From Berberis thunbergii (lineage: Eukaryota; Streptophyta; Magnoliopsida; Ranunculales; Berberidaceae), in NCBI GenBank assembly GCA_003290165.1, contig QNQO01000555.1:1-64000 (forward strand): a stretch of 64,000 nucleotides of DNA, given 5' to 3'. The notes beneath the pieces are model-generated. The model had not been told where the DNA came from and did no database searches. It saw only the letters and a program-made list of their open reading frames with translations. Both the position numbers and the translations under genes were made by a program. Positions 24,572 to 36,087 of this stretch are shown here, piece after piece; positions within the stretch are counted from its first letter, which is position 1, and every line of letters starts with the position of its first letter.

Positions 24572-25690
24572 TTGTGCCATCTTTCCAAACACAAAATCAA
24601 TATGTTATCTCAATCTAAACAGTCACAAATACTGTTAGATTTTGTTGACAAAATTGATGATCCTCAAACGAAGACCGAATATCTTCAACATATAAAGAAT
24701 TCAATCACTCAAACTAAGCCTCCTCCTGATGTGATTACATCCTATTATGATCACAAAGAGATCATAAACATGTTTAATCAAACCCGCACAAAAGCTTCTC
24801 CTGTTAGTCTAACAGACTTACAGTATGAAGTCAACAACCTTAAGAAAGAAATTAATCTCTTAAAACAACATCAGAGTTTGGTGGACATCCAAATCCAAAC
24901 CCTGCAAGAAAATCAATATCAAGCCTATTCTGAAAAAGAAGATGAAGAAGTTCCTTCTTCACAACAACCCTCTTCTTCCAAACAGAAAGAGGCTGATTTT
25001 CTCAACAACTTAAACCAAAAACAAGTCATCCCTCACACAGTCACCATTCAAAAATGGTTTGTGGCGGTAGATTTGTTTATCTATGGACAAACCCTCATAT
25101 CAGTTATTGCACTGATTGACTCTGGAGCAGACATGAATTGCCTCCAAGAAAGAATTGTCCCGTCTCAATACTTCAAAAAGACAACCCAAAGTCTTTACAC
25201 AACTGATAATTCTAAGCTACAAATAGCTTATAAGTTAACCAATGCTCATATTTGCAAGAATAAAATTTGTATTAAACAACATTTTCTTCTTGTCAAGAAT
25301 ATGGAGCAAAAGATGATATTGGGAACTCCCTTTATCAATTCAATTTCTCCTTTCTCTGTGTCTAAACAAGGGATTTCAACTACCTATTTAGGTACAAAAC
25401 TTGAATTTCCTTTCTTGTTTAAATCAGAAGTTTATGAACTTAATCAAGTTACGAATAAGGTGTTTTTGAATCGTTTAATTAGCAAGCAACAACAATTAAA
25501 CTTTCTCAAACAAGAAATTGAATATAAAAGGGTTGCTGATCAAATCAGTGAACCTAAACTCCAAACTCAAATCGTTCAATATCAAAAACATTTGCAAGAT
25601 GAACTTGTTCTAATCTTCCTAATGCTTTTTGGTATAGAGCTCAGCATATGGTTCGTCTTCCCTATGAACCAGGCTTTGATGAAAGAATAA
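24572..25690 (+). pseudogene. Pararetrovirus copy B: capsid tail and aspartic protease
   Basis: A 372-aa frame with coiled-coil heptads (LQYEVNNLKKEINLLKQHQ), a Gln/Ser/Glu-rich linker, and the protease motif LIDSGADMNC with downstream MILGTPF. The frame is lost near 25605, just before the reverse transcriptase. Confidence 0.88.
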
Positions 25691-26981
25691 TTCCCACAAA
25701 GGCTCGCCCTATTCAAATGAATAGCGAACTTATGGAATTTTGTAAACAAGAAATTCATCAATTAAAGCAAAAACGACTCATTCGAGATTCAAAATCTCCT
25801 TGGAGTTGTGCTGCTTTTTATGTCAACAAAGCTGCAGAGCATGATTGGGGAAGTCCTCGTCTTGTTATTAATTATAAACCTTTAAATCAGGTTCTCCAAT
25901 GGATTCGATATCCAATTCCTTCTCAAAGAGATCTTCTTAAAAGATTACACAATGCACGTGTATTCTCTAAGTTTGATCATAAATCTGGATTTTGGCAAAT
26001 TCAGGTTCATCCTGATGATCGGTATAAAACCGCGTTCAATGTCCCATTTGGCCATTACGAATGGAATGTAATGCCATTTGGACTCAAAAATGCTCCAAGT
26101 GAGTTCCAGAATATCATGAATGATATTCTATCTCAATTCTCTCAGTTCACCATTGTGTATATCGATGATATACTAGTGTTCTCTGATTCTGTTCCAGCCC
26201 ATTGGAAACATTTATATCAATTTGAAAATTGTATAAAAAAGAATGGATTGGTTTATCTCCAACCAAAATCAATTTATTCCAAACAAATGTTAGATTTTTA
26301 GGTCACAAGATTTTCAATGGGATGATTACTCCAATTTCAAGAACAATTGAATTTGCAGACAAATTTTCAGATGAAATCCGGGATAAAACCCAATTGCAAA
26401 GATTTCTTGGGTCCTTAAACTATGTTGTAGATTTTTATAAAGGCCTTAGAGTTTTGATTAAACCCTTATACTCTCGCCTTAAGAAAAATCCAGGCCCATG
26501 GACTGAAGCCCATACTTCCATAGTCCGTCAAGTCAAAAGTCAAGTAAAAAATCTTCCTTGTTTAGGAATTGCTGATCCCAATGCCTTCAAAATAGTAGAA
26601 ACAGATGCGTCCAACCAAGGGTATGGTGGTATCCTTAAACAGCGTCTCCCAGAGTCTTCTACTGTTCAATTTGTCCGATACCATTCTGGTATTTGGAATT
26701 CTACTCAAATGAATTATTCTACGGTCAAAAAAGAAGTTTTAGCGATCGTATTGTGCATCATGAAATTTCAAGATGATTTGATAAATCAAAAATTTTTATT
26801 ACAAATTGATTGCCAATCTGCAAAAGATATTTTAACTAAAGATGTTCTCAATTTGGTTTCCAAACAGATTTTCGCCAGATGGCAAGGTTTGATTTCTGCA
26901 TTTGATTTTGAAATCAAGTATATAAAGGGAGCAGACAACTCACTGGCAGATTTCCTCTCCCGTGAGTTTCTCCAAAGATGA
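25648..26981 (+). pseudogene. Pararetrovirus copy B: reverse transcriptase and RNase H
   Basis: RT fingers and palm (RLVINYKPLNQVLQW, FSKFDHKSGFWQIQVH, catalytic IVYIDDILVFSD) lie in 25648-26301. A one-base loss near 26250 moves the rest into another frame (26229-26981), which carries the thumb (LQRFLGSLNYVVDFY) and RNase H (VETDASNQGYGGIL, DCQSAKDIL, KGADNSLADFLSR). Its stop overlaps the start of the second ORF. Confidence 0.9.
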
Positions 26982-28180
26982 GTTCTTCATCCTCATCTCC
27001 CAAGCCAAAATCAAAGGCCAGTTATGCGAAGAAGCCTTCTGCTTCTCCGCAGCCAGCCCATCTTTCTTATGCCCTCCAATTATCCCAAAAGTTCTCGCCT
27101 CTAGCACAGAACGCAGAACTAAGCTCATCGATGATAAGCTTTCCAAAGCCTAGTCAGGCACCACTCCAGTACATCAATAAGTCTAATTTAGACTCCATAT
27201 GTTTGGTTGAGCCCCAATTTCAGGCTCTCATCTCTGATCCTCAGAGTATCTCAAAGCATCTGTATTTTCTAGATCAACAATTTGAAGAATCTGATGCATC
27301 CAAAACCAGAGAATTCTATGAAATCATTTTAGTCGATTCAGATTCAATCAGTGTCACTCATCACTTTGATGACACTCAATCTCGAATCACATTCTCAAAG
27401 TGTCAGATCTTCAAGGTCTTGACTGAAGCTGAATGGGGACAACATCCCCGTTATCACAAGAAGCTCTCACAGAGCTATGTTCTCTCTTCTTATAGTTATT
27501 TTGACTACAAAAACGCATGGTCTAGAGCGTTTTTAGTTAGTCCTCATCAAAGTGGCCATTCTTGGTTCTTTCTTTTCTGCAAAAAGTTCAATCAGAAGGT
27601 TCTACCATTCTGGTTTCAGCATCAATGGTGGAGCTCTTATGGTCCTGTTATTGAAATCCTTCCTTCACCTGTTAGAGAAGGTTGGAATGTGTTCAAAGAA
27701 AAGTACCAGCCTCCTACACCTGTAGACCAACAGGTCCTCTCAGTCTGGTTCTTTATAAGATTCAATCTAGCATGGATCATGTGTTGGGATTATGTTTGTT
27801 CTCCCCTTGATCTTGCTATCCATCTCTCCAAGTCTAAACCTCAATGGTTTTGCCGTCGCTTCAAAGTAAAATGGTGGCAGCGGTTCGACCATTCCAAGGT
27901 TTCCAAAGAAGCTCTTACAGCTTTCTTCTCCCACAACAAAGAGGTGTCTTCTACACCACCACAGCCACAAGTACAGATTGGTCTCCCTTCCGAATCATCC
28001 TCCAACGTCAAACAGTTGAAGCAGCAGATTCTACAGAAGATCATGACCAAACCAACCAGAGCTCAGCTCATCGAAACTCTGTCCCAGATATGTTCTGATG
28101 AAGCTGATGAAGAAGAAGATCCAACAGTGGATCTCAATGAAGATGATTGCTATGGCATCATCGATCCTCGAGATTTGTGA
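26978..28180 (+). CDS. Pararetrovirus second ORF, copy B (400 aa, function unknown)
   Basis: An open 400-aa frame from ATG to TGA. The start overlaps the stop of the RNase H frame as ATGA (26978-26981). A Ser/Lys/Pro-rich N-terminus (about 1-60) is followed by a compact region very rich in aromatic residues (about 150-300; SHQSGHSWFFLFCKKF-like and QHQWWSSYGPVIEI blocks, WFFIRFNLAWIMCWDY). The tail is Gln/Lys-rich then acidic (DEADEEEDPTVDLNEDDC). I see no signal peptide, zinc finger or catalytic motif. Position matches the florendovirus ORF2, a protein of unknown function; a transactivator or silencing-suppressor role is only a guess. It differs from the copy C protein at about 10 residues plus one Asn. 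Confidence 0.8.
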   Translation: MSSSSSSPKPKSKASYAKKPSASPQPAHLSYALQLSQKFSPLAQNAELSSSMISFPKPSQAPLQYINKSNLDSICLVEPQFQALISDPQSISKHLYFLDQQFEESDASKTREFYEIILVDSDSISVTHHFDDTQSRITFSKCQIFKVLTEAEWGQHPRYHKKLSQSYVLSSYSYFDYKNAWSRAFLVSPHQSGHSWFFLFCKKFNQKVLPFWFQHQWWSSYGPVIEILPSPVREGWNVFKEKYQPPTPVDQQVLSVWFFIRFNLAWIMCWDYVCSPLDLAIHLSKSKPQWFCRRFKVKWWQRFDHSKVSKEALTAFFSHNKEVSSTPPQPQVQIGLPSESSSNVKQLKQQILQKIMTKPTRAQLIETLSQICSDEADEEEDPTVDLNEDDCYGIIDPRDL

Positions 28181-29198
28181 ATGGACCCCATGTCCATTAT
28201 CTTCAAAGGCAACATCTGCCACCTCCATATTCAAATAAAAATGCTTTCGGCCACAGTCAACAGACAACCCGACAAGCATCATTTTCTCTTTTTCAAAGGC
28301 CTCCGCGTGAAGCTACAGTCCTCTCAATCAGTGCAGCTACAGTCGAAGCATCTTCAACAGTACCTGCTGACAGTCAAAAAGTGAACAGTCGAAGCATCTT
28401 CAACAGTCCACCTCCACTCAAACAAAGGATAAGCATCCATCTCATCCTCCACTCAATGAAGAGCCTTATCTCTTCACCCCTTCTCTTCTATAAATAAATG
28501 TAAGCTCTCAGAGCTAAGCAGACGATTCTAGAACCCCAAACCTATCTTGTATCCCCTAGGTCTTTACTTGTAAGCTTTCCTCTCCTCTACTTACGCTTGT
28601 ATATCCTTCACCTGTAAGTCTCCCCTGTATCTATTTCAGTTTATTTTCTTATCAATATATAAGCATCTTTTCTTATATACATCTCTCTCTGTTTGCTTTT
28701 CTTTTCTTCACAAAACTTAACTTAAAAAAAAAACGATCAACCTCTGATAAGATTTTCTAGGTCCTCTCTAAGTGTAAAGCAGGAAACTGTCTTAGAGCTA
28801 GATCGATCGATTGGTTTGATCAAAGTTAAGTCTTTCAAACTCTGATTTATACAAAACCTATACTTAAAAGATCGTATTGGACTTGGTTGAACTACCAAAG
28901 CCACCCTAAAAAGTGGATAGTGCGTTCTCTTGGACAATACAAAGTATAGTTCTTCAAAATTTCCCTCTGCATATGGAAAATTTTCTGATTATCTTATTTT
29001 GCTGGTGTTATATTATGTTATTCCTGTTCTTCTTCTCTCCTTTGTTCCAATGGCTTATCTGCTATTACTTCTCCTGTTCATTTATTTTTGGTGTAATCTG
29101 TTTTGGATTTTGTTTGTATTCTTCATCTGCCTTTTAATTCATCTTCTTTTTGAATTCTGTAACCTGTAAACTGAAAACTATAGGTCCTGAGTCAATTT
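28181..29198 (+). promoter_or_regulatory. Pararetrovirus intergenic promoter and leader, copy B to C
   Basis: Non-coding DNA between the second ORF and the primer site. A 23-bp direct repeat (ACAGTCGAAGCATCTTCAAC core) occurs at 28339-28361 and 28385-28407. A TATA box TATAAATAA starts at 28489. The stretch from there to the primer site (about 700 bp) is comparable with the long leaders of caulimoviruses. The same layout recurs in copy C. Confidence 0.75.
28489..28497 (+). promoter_or_regulatory. TATA box of pararetrovirus promoter (copy B)
   Basis: TATAAATAA preceded by a CT-rich stretch; identical in copy C at 36396-36404. Confidence 0.65.
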
Positions 29199-29215
29199 TG
29201 GTATCAGAGCCATCC
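29199..29215 (+). other. tRNA-Met primer-binding site of the pararetrovirus
   Basis: TGGTATCAGAGCCATCC is complementary to the 3' end of plant initiator tRNA-Met for its first 13-15 bases, as in Caulimoviridae. It marks the origin of the circular map and a single-strand discontinuity in the virion DNA. Copy C ends just before the equivalent position. Confidence 0.85.
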
Positions 29216-29440
29216 TTTCAATTTTGCCCTGAAAATGGTAGTGAGTCCGAGATCTAGTTGGTCAGCCGTTGATACCGTTGGTAAGCCGGATAGATGTTGG
29301 TCAGCCGTTAGGAGCCTAGGATCCCCAGTAAGTCGCGATGGTAGCGCAGCTAGTGATCTAGGTTAGGTGGTCCCATCTAGGTGTTCTAGGCGTAGGTGGT
29401 CCATAGATAGTGTTCCTCCCAAACCTTCAAGCAATTTGAA

Positions 29441-30690
29441 AGATGTCTATGTTTTCAAGATTTTCCAGAACTTCTAGTTCTAGGTCAAACAGTTTACCGA
29501 CCAAAATGGAAGGTAGAATTTCTGAAGTAGAACAAGATTTACAAAACTGGTCCATTCCAGTAATACCCCAAAAAGATATTTTCTAAATATCTCAATCAAT
29601 TTTTTCCCAAAAAACTGAAGATTTAATCAGTATTGTTGAACAGACAATACCGATAAATAAATCTTTAGATTCAAAACAACTCCTCAATTTTCAAACAATC
29701 CAATCTTTAATTAAAGATAAATATAAATATATCCACTTAGGATTAATTCAAATAGCCCTTAAACCTCTAACCAGGTTAGGACTTGACACGTGTGCCTTAG
29801 TTGCTCTTCGCGACTGTAGACACAACAAGTTCAGTGATTCTCTGTTTGGAATTGCAGAGTCTTCACTCTCAATGGGTCCAATTTATTTTAACTGTTACCC
29901 TAATTTCTCTGTGTCTCTTTGTGATCCACACATCCTTGAGACACTCACTCTCAATCTTCAGACCTCTAGCTTCGACATGGCTGAAGGTGCTGAACCCTTT
30001 GCTCTGATCTACAAGATCACTTACAGAGCAATGAAAACTCAATTGAGGCCTCGTGCCTTACAGTCTGATGAAAAAGGACACACAATCCTCTTTGAAATCA
30101 ATGACCAGAAGGCCAATGTAATCGTACCCAGAACGATTCATTGGGATCAGGTTACACTTCCTGAATCATGGATCATTGAAGGAGTTTCACAACCAAAGAA
30201 ACTTCCTCCAAGTCAAATTGACAGGATCCTATCTTTTCCTGATGGATCTGTTGAACTCAGATTCAATGATTCTAGAGTAACTACTCTTGATCCTTCTTAG
30301 TTTGAATCTGGACGAAGATCTGAATCTTCATTCAGAACTGCTCCAACTAGGATACCTTCTAGAGCTTCCACTCCTGAAGAAATTCCTCATCTTCAATTTA
30401 GGAATATTAGGACGAATCCTAATTATCCTCAAATCCCACAACCAATTTATAATCAAACTGAAGTTCCTGAAACTTCAGAAGCAAATCAATCTCCCACTCA
30501 ATCTGAAATGGAGTTTCACATTCCTAGGGTCCAATGTTTAACAACACCCTTCAAACTTGACAAAAAACATATCAAACGAGACTTCTTGTCTCCAGAAAAT
30601 GATGAAAGAAGAGCTAAGTTCCAATCTCAGACAACAGAGTCTGAAAGAAAAAAACTTAGCAAACATTTTATGAATGTTGTGAAGATTTGA
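29441..30690 (+). pseudogene. Pararetrovirus copy C: movement protein region
   Basis: An ATG at 29441 opens the frame (MSMFSRFSRTSS). A TAA at 29583-29585 interrupts it early. The 30K-type movement-protein core follows (LIQIALKPLTRLGLD, MGPIYFNCYPNF, DPHILETLTLNLQT), then a linker (FPDGSVELRFNDSRVTTLD) with a TAG at 30298-30300. A one-base loss near 30655 shifts the frame. Movement proteins carry virus between cells through plasmodesmata; this copy cannot make a complete one. Confidence 0.87.
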
Positions 30691-31868
30691 AGACCAATTT
30701 ACCATTTTTAGATTGGTATTTCAATGTTCACATCCCACAAATCCATGCATTAAATGTAATACCCAAAGTCTGGACAACTCCAGATAAGAAATCAGTTAAA
30801 TCAGTTCTACCACCTCTGGTAGATCTTCAATTCAAAGTTTCAGATCATAATTATGTAGCCTCTCCATTTGCACATCCTGATGAGAGCTATGTTAGTACAA
30901 TTATTCAACAGAATAATTATACTAACTTATTATTATCTGAATTAGGAGAAAAATTAGTACAAGACCAACTTGTCACTAATGAACTGAAGAAAAAACAAGT
31001 AGAAGAAAAAGTAGGCAAAGAACAGGAAAAGAAGAAACAAAATGTATTCTTTCAAATTCCTGACCCTTTGGCGCCAAACACTTTTTCTTCTAGCAATTCA
31101 AATTTATTAAAAGAAATTGATGCTAAATTAGCAGCTTTAAAATTGGATTCAAGGCTCAAAATTAATACACTGTCAAATCCGTTCATGTCTGACCATGAAT
31201 CTGATATCAGTGCAGATTTTGACCCTATGTCTGAATTGGATAGACTCAATTATATCCCACATCAGGCTAATCCAATTCGCCATGCTAAGAAAGCAGCTAA
31301 AACCCCAAAATGGCGTAATCCTATGCCAACGTCTAGGAATTTTTATACTAGACCATCATTTCCAGATATGTAGTTTGAAGAAAGAAATCTTAAAACATTT
31401 GGTTCTTTTTCACCAAAAGAACTCTATATTTGGAATATAGATGGCCTCTCTGAGGATGCTGTTCTTGAACTAACTCAAGAAATGGTGATGATGGCATCCA
31501 CTCATCGAGCAGAAGGCAAGGATGACCATACAATTGCTTCGGTAATTATCAATGGATTTTCTGGATTACTCAAAGGATGGTGGGATAATTATCTCACAAC
31601 CTCTGAAAAAACAGAAATTCTATTTGCACAAAAAATTGGTCCAGATGGACATCCCATTAAAATTGAAGGCAACTTTGTTCCTGATTGCGTGCCTACCTTA
31701 ATTCAATGTATTCTTAGGCATTTCATTGGAAATCCTAATGAATATCAAGGTAAATCAAAAGATTTGCTTATGTCTCATAAATGCCCTACTCTAAGTCATT
31801 TTAGATATTATAAGGATATCTTTATGAAACGAGTAATGCTCCAGACAGATGCTGCAAATCCTTTCTGA
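30687..31868 (+). pseudogene. Pararetrovirus copy C: linker and capsid N-terminal part
   Basis: Open pieces 30687-31373 (228 aa, coiled-coil linker with LLLSELGEKLVQDQLVTNEL) and 31482-31868 (capsid core, GFSGLLKGWWDNYL). Stops at 31371-31373 (TAG) and 31866-31868 (TGA) lie in the same frame. Confidence 0.87.
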
Positions 31869-32977
31869 AAACGTAAGTTTATTTCAGGACTTCCTGAAAT
31901 ATTTGCTGAGACAGTTCGTACTAAACTCCAAGAACAACAAGGTGGAGATATTCAGTATGAACTTCTCACTTTTGGTTATTTAATTGCATTTATAAATAAA
32001 TGTGCATTAAAAATTTGTAATGATTTAAAATTAAAGAAACAACACATTTATGGACCCAAAGAATTGGGTGACTTCTGCCAACAATATGGGTTTGATGATT
32101 TCAGATATCCAACCCATCTTTCTTCAAAACAAAAATATCGGTCTCATACAGCCCGACAATTCAAGAAGAAAAAGCCCTATGGCCCAAAGCCTGCTAAGAA
32201 CTTAGAACAGTACTATAGCAAGCCCAAGAAGCATGGGACTCATAAGCCCAAGCCCTTCAAAAAAGGCTCCACTTCAAAGCCCGTTTGCTTTAAGTGTGGT
32301 CAACCAGGCCATTATGCAAAACAGTGCAAAACGGCCCAAAAGATTCAAGCCCTTGACATACCCAAACAAATGAAACATATGTTTCTCAATTGTCTAATTG
32401 ATTCAGACTCAGAATCCTCTGAACCAGAGTTACAGATGGGTAACTTGAATTATTCATCTGACTCTTCGTCTTCATCTGAGCAATCTTGTGATTGCACTCC
32501 TGGTGCATGTTTGTGCCATCTTTCCAAACCCAAAATCAATATGTTATCTCAATCTAAACAGTCACAAGTACTGTTAGATTTTGTTGACAAAATTGATGAT
32601 CCTCAAACGAAGACCGAATATCTTCAACATATAAAGAATTCAATCACTCAAACTAAGCCTCCTCCTGATGTGATTACATCCTATTAGGTTTAATCAAACC
32701 CGCACAAAAGCTTCTCCTGTTAGTCTAACAGACTTACAGTAGGAAGTCAACAACCTTAAGAAAGAAATTAATCTCTTAAAACAACATCAGAGTTTTGTGG
32801 ACATCCAAATCCAAACCCTGCAAGAAAATCAATATCAAGCCTATTCTGAAAAAGAAGATGAAGAAGTTCCTTCTTCACAACAACCCTCTTCTTCCAAACA
32901 GAAAGAGGCTGATTTTCTCAACAACTTAAACCAAAAACAAGTCATCCCTCAACACAGTCACCATTCAAAAATGGTTT
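31869..32977 (+). pseudogene. Pararetrovirus copy C: capsid C-terminus with zinc knuckle
   Basis: Carries an intact CCHC knuckle (CFKCGQPGHYAKQC) in the 32064-32687 frame. A deletion near 32685 creates a stop, a TAG follows near 32739, and a one-base insertion near 32952 shifts the frame before the protease. Confidence 0.87.
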
Positions 32978-34891
32978 GTGGCGGTAGATTTGTTTATCTA
33001 TGGACAAACCATCATATCAGTTGTTGCACTGATTGACTCTGGAGCAGACATGAATTGCCTCCAAGAAGGAATTGTCCCGTCTCAATACTTCAAAAAGACA
33101 ACCCAAAGTCTTTACACAACTGATAATTCTAAGCTACAAATAGCTTATAAGTTAACCAATGCTCATATTTGCAAGAATAAAATTTGTATTAAACAACATT
33201 TTCTTCTTGTCAAGAATATGGAGCAAAAGATGATATTGGGAACTCCCTTTATCAATTCAATTTCTCCTTTCTCTGTGTCTAAACAAGGGATTTCAACTAC
33301 CTATTTAGGTACAAAACTTGAATTTCCTTTCTTGTTTAAACCAGAAGTTTATGAACTTAATCAAGTTACGAATAAGGTGTTTTTGAATCGTTTAATTAGC
33401 AAGCAACAACAATTAAACTTTCTCAAACAAGAAATTGAATATAAAAGGGTTGCTGATCAAATAAGTGAACTTAAACTCCATACTCAAATCGTTCAATATC
33501 AAAAACATTTGCAAGATGAACTTTATTCTAATCTTCCTAATGCTTTTTGGTATAGAGCTCAGCATATGGTTCGTCTTCCCTATGAACCAGGCTTTGATGA
33601 AAGAAAAATTCCCACAAAGGCTTGCCCTATTCAAATGAATAACGAACTTATGAAATTTTGTAAACAAGAAATTCATCAATTAAAGCAAAAACGACTCATT
33701 CGATATTCAAAATCTCCTTGGAGTTGTGCTGCTTTTTATGTCAACAAAGTTGCAGAGCTTGATTGGGGAAGTCTTCGTCTTGTTATTAATTATAAACCTT
33801 TAAATCAGGTTCTCCAATGGATTCGATATCCAATTCCTTCTCAAAGAGATCTTAAAAAATTACACAATGCACGTGTATTCTCTAAGTTTGATCATAAATC
33901 TGGATTTTGGCAAATTCAGGTTCATCCTGATGATCGGTATAAAACCGCGTTCAATGTCCCATTTGGCCATTACGAATGGAATGTAATGCCATTTGGACTC
34001 AAAAATGCTCCAAGTGAGTTCCAGAATATCATGAATGATATTCTATCTCAATTCTCTCAGTTCACCATTGTGTATATCGATGATATACTGGTGTTCTCTG
34101 ATTCTGTTCCAGCCCATTGGAAACATTTATATCAATTTGAAAATTGTATAAAAAAGAATGGATTGGTTTTATCTCCAACCAAAATCAACTTATTCCAAAC
34201 AAATGTTAGATTTTTCACAAGATTTTCAATGGGATGATTACTCCAATTTCAAGAACAATTGAATTTGCAAACAAATTTCTAGATGAAATCCGAGATAAAA
34301 CCCAGTTGCAAAGATTTCTTGGGTCCTTAAACTATGTTGCAGATTTTTATAACGGCCTTAGAGTTTTGATTAAACCCTTATACTCTCGCCTTAAGAAAAA
34401 TTCAGGCCATGGACTGAAGCCCATACTTCCATAGTCCGTCAAGTCAAAAGTCAAGTAAAAAATCTTCCTTGTTAGGAATTGCTGATCCCAATGCCTTCAA
34501 AATAGTAGAAACAGATGCGTCCAACCAAGAGTATGGTGGTATCCTTAAACAACGTCTCCGAGAGTCTTCTATTATTCAATTGATCCGATACCATTCTGGT
34601 ATTTGGAATTCTACTCAAATGAATTATTCTACGATCAAGAAAGAAGTTTTAGCGATCGTATTGTGCATCATGAAATTTCAAGATGATTTGATAAATCAAA
34701 ATTTTTTATTAAAAATTGATTGCCAATCTGCAAAAGATATTTTAACTAAAGATGTTCTCAATTTGGTTTTCAAACAGATTTTCTCCAGATGGCAAGGTTT
34801 AATTTCTGCATTTGGTTTTGAAATCAAGTATATAAAGGGAGCAGACAACTTACTGGCAGACTTTCTCTCCCGTGAGTTTCTCCAAAGATGA
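32978..34891 (+). pseudogene. Pararetrovirus copy C: protease, reverse transcriptase and RNase H
   Basis: A 419-aa frame (32978-34237) holds the protease motif LIDSGADMNC and RT up to the catalytic IVYIDDILVFSD. A four-base deletion near 34215 ends it. Further pieces (34234-34434 thumb; 34469-34891 RNase H with VETDASNQEYGGIL) are separated by single-base losses near 34405 and 34472. The RNase H stop overlaps the second ORF start as ATGA. Confidence 0.9.
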
Positions 34892-36087
34892 GTTCTTCAT
34901 CCTCATCTCCCAATCCAAAATCAAAGGCCAGTTATGCGAAGAAGCCTTCTGCTTCTCCGCAGCCAGCCCCTCTTTCTTATGACCTCCAATTATCCCAAAA
35001 GTTCTCGCCTCTAGCACAGAACGCAGAACTAAGCTCATCGATGATAAGCTTTCCAAAGCCTAGTCAGGCACCACTCCAGTACATCAATAAGTCTAATTTA
35101 GACTCCATATGTTTGGTTGAGCCCCAATTTCAGGCTCTCATCTCTGATCCTCAGAGTATCTCAAAGCATCTGTATTCTCTAGATCAACAATTTGAAGAAT
35201 CTGATGCATCCAAAACCAGAGAATTCTATGAATTCATTTTAGTCGATTCAGATTCAATCAGTGTCACTCATCACTTTGATGACACTCAATCTCGAATCAC
35301 ATTCTCAAAGTGTCAGATCTTCAAGGTCTTGACTGAAGCTGAATGGGGACAACATCCCCGTTATCACAAGAAGCTCTCACAGAGCTATGTTCCCTCTTCT
35401 TATAGTTATTTTGACTACAAAAACGCATGGTCCAGAGCATTTTTAGTTAGTCCTCATCAAAGTGGCCATTCTTGGTTCTTTCTTTTCTGCAAAAAGTTCA
35501 ATCAGAAGGTTCTACCATTCTGGTTTCAGCATCAATGGTGGAGCTCTTATGGTCCTGTTATTGAAATCCATCCTTCACCTGTTAGAGAAGGTTGGAATGT
35601 GTTCAAAGAAAAGTACCAACCTCCTGCACCTGTAGACCAACAGGTCCTCTCAGTCTGGTTCTTTATAAGATTCAATCTAGCATGGATCATGTGTTGGGAT
35701 TATGTTTGTTCTCCCCTTGATCTTGCTATCCATCTCTCCAAGTCTAAACCTCAATGGTTTTGCCGTCGCTTCAAAGTAAAATGGTGGCAGCGGTTCGACC
35801 ATTCCAAGGTTTCCAAAGAAGCTGTTACAACTTTCTTCTCCCACAAAGAGGTGTCTTCTACACCACCACAACCACAAGTACAGATTGGTCTCCCTTCCGA
35901 ATCATCCTCCAACGTCAAACAGTTGAAGCAGCAGATTCTACAGAAGATCATGACCAAACCAACCAGAGCTCAGCTCATCGAAACTCTGTCCCAAATATGT
36001 TCTGATGAAGCTGATGAAGAAGAAGATCCAACAGTGGATCTCAATGAAGATGATTGCTATGGCATCATCGATCCTCGAGATTTGTGA
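34888..36087 (+). CDS. Pararetrovirus second ORF, copy C (399 aa, function unknown)
   Basis: Open from ATG to TGA, as in copy B, and one residue shorter through an in-frame three-base deletion in the FFSHNKEV segment. About ten residues differ from copy B. By eye I count roughly ten amino-acid-changing and about five silent changes, so there is no sign of protein-level constraint since the copies separated. Aromatic-rich core and acidic tail as in copy B. Confidence 0.8.
   Translation: MSSSSSSPNPKSKASYAKKPSASPQPAPLSYDLQLSQKFSPLAQNAELSSSMISFPKPSQAPLQYINKSNLDSICLVEPQFQALISDPQSISKHLYSLDQQFEESDASKTREFYEFILVDSDSISVTHHFDDTQSRITFSKCQIFKVLTEAEWGQHPRYHKKLSQSYVPSSYSYFDYKNAWSRAFLVSPHQSGHSWFFLFCKKFNQKVLPFWFQHQWWSSYGPVIEIHPSPVREGWNVFKEKYQPPAPVDQQVLSVWFFIRFNLAWIMCWDYVCSPLDLAIHLSKSKPQWFCRRFKVKWWQRFDHSKVSKEAVTTFFSHKEVSSTPPQPQVQIGLPSESSSNVKQLKQQILQKIMTKPTRAQLIETLSQICSDEADEEEDPTVDLNEDDCYGIIDPRDL

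Noticed and set aside
27767..28282. Minus-strand open frames opposite the viral second ORF
   Set aside because: They mirror the codon bias of the plus-strand ORF and recur only because the copies are near identical.
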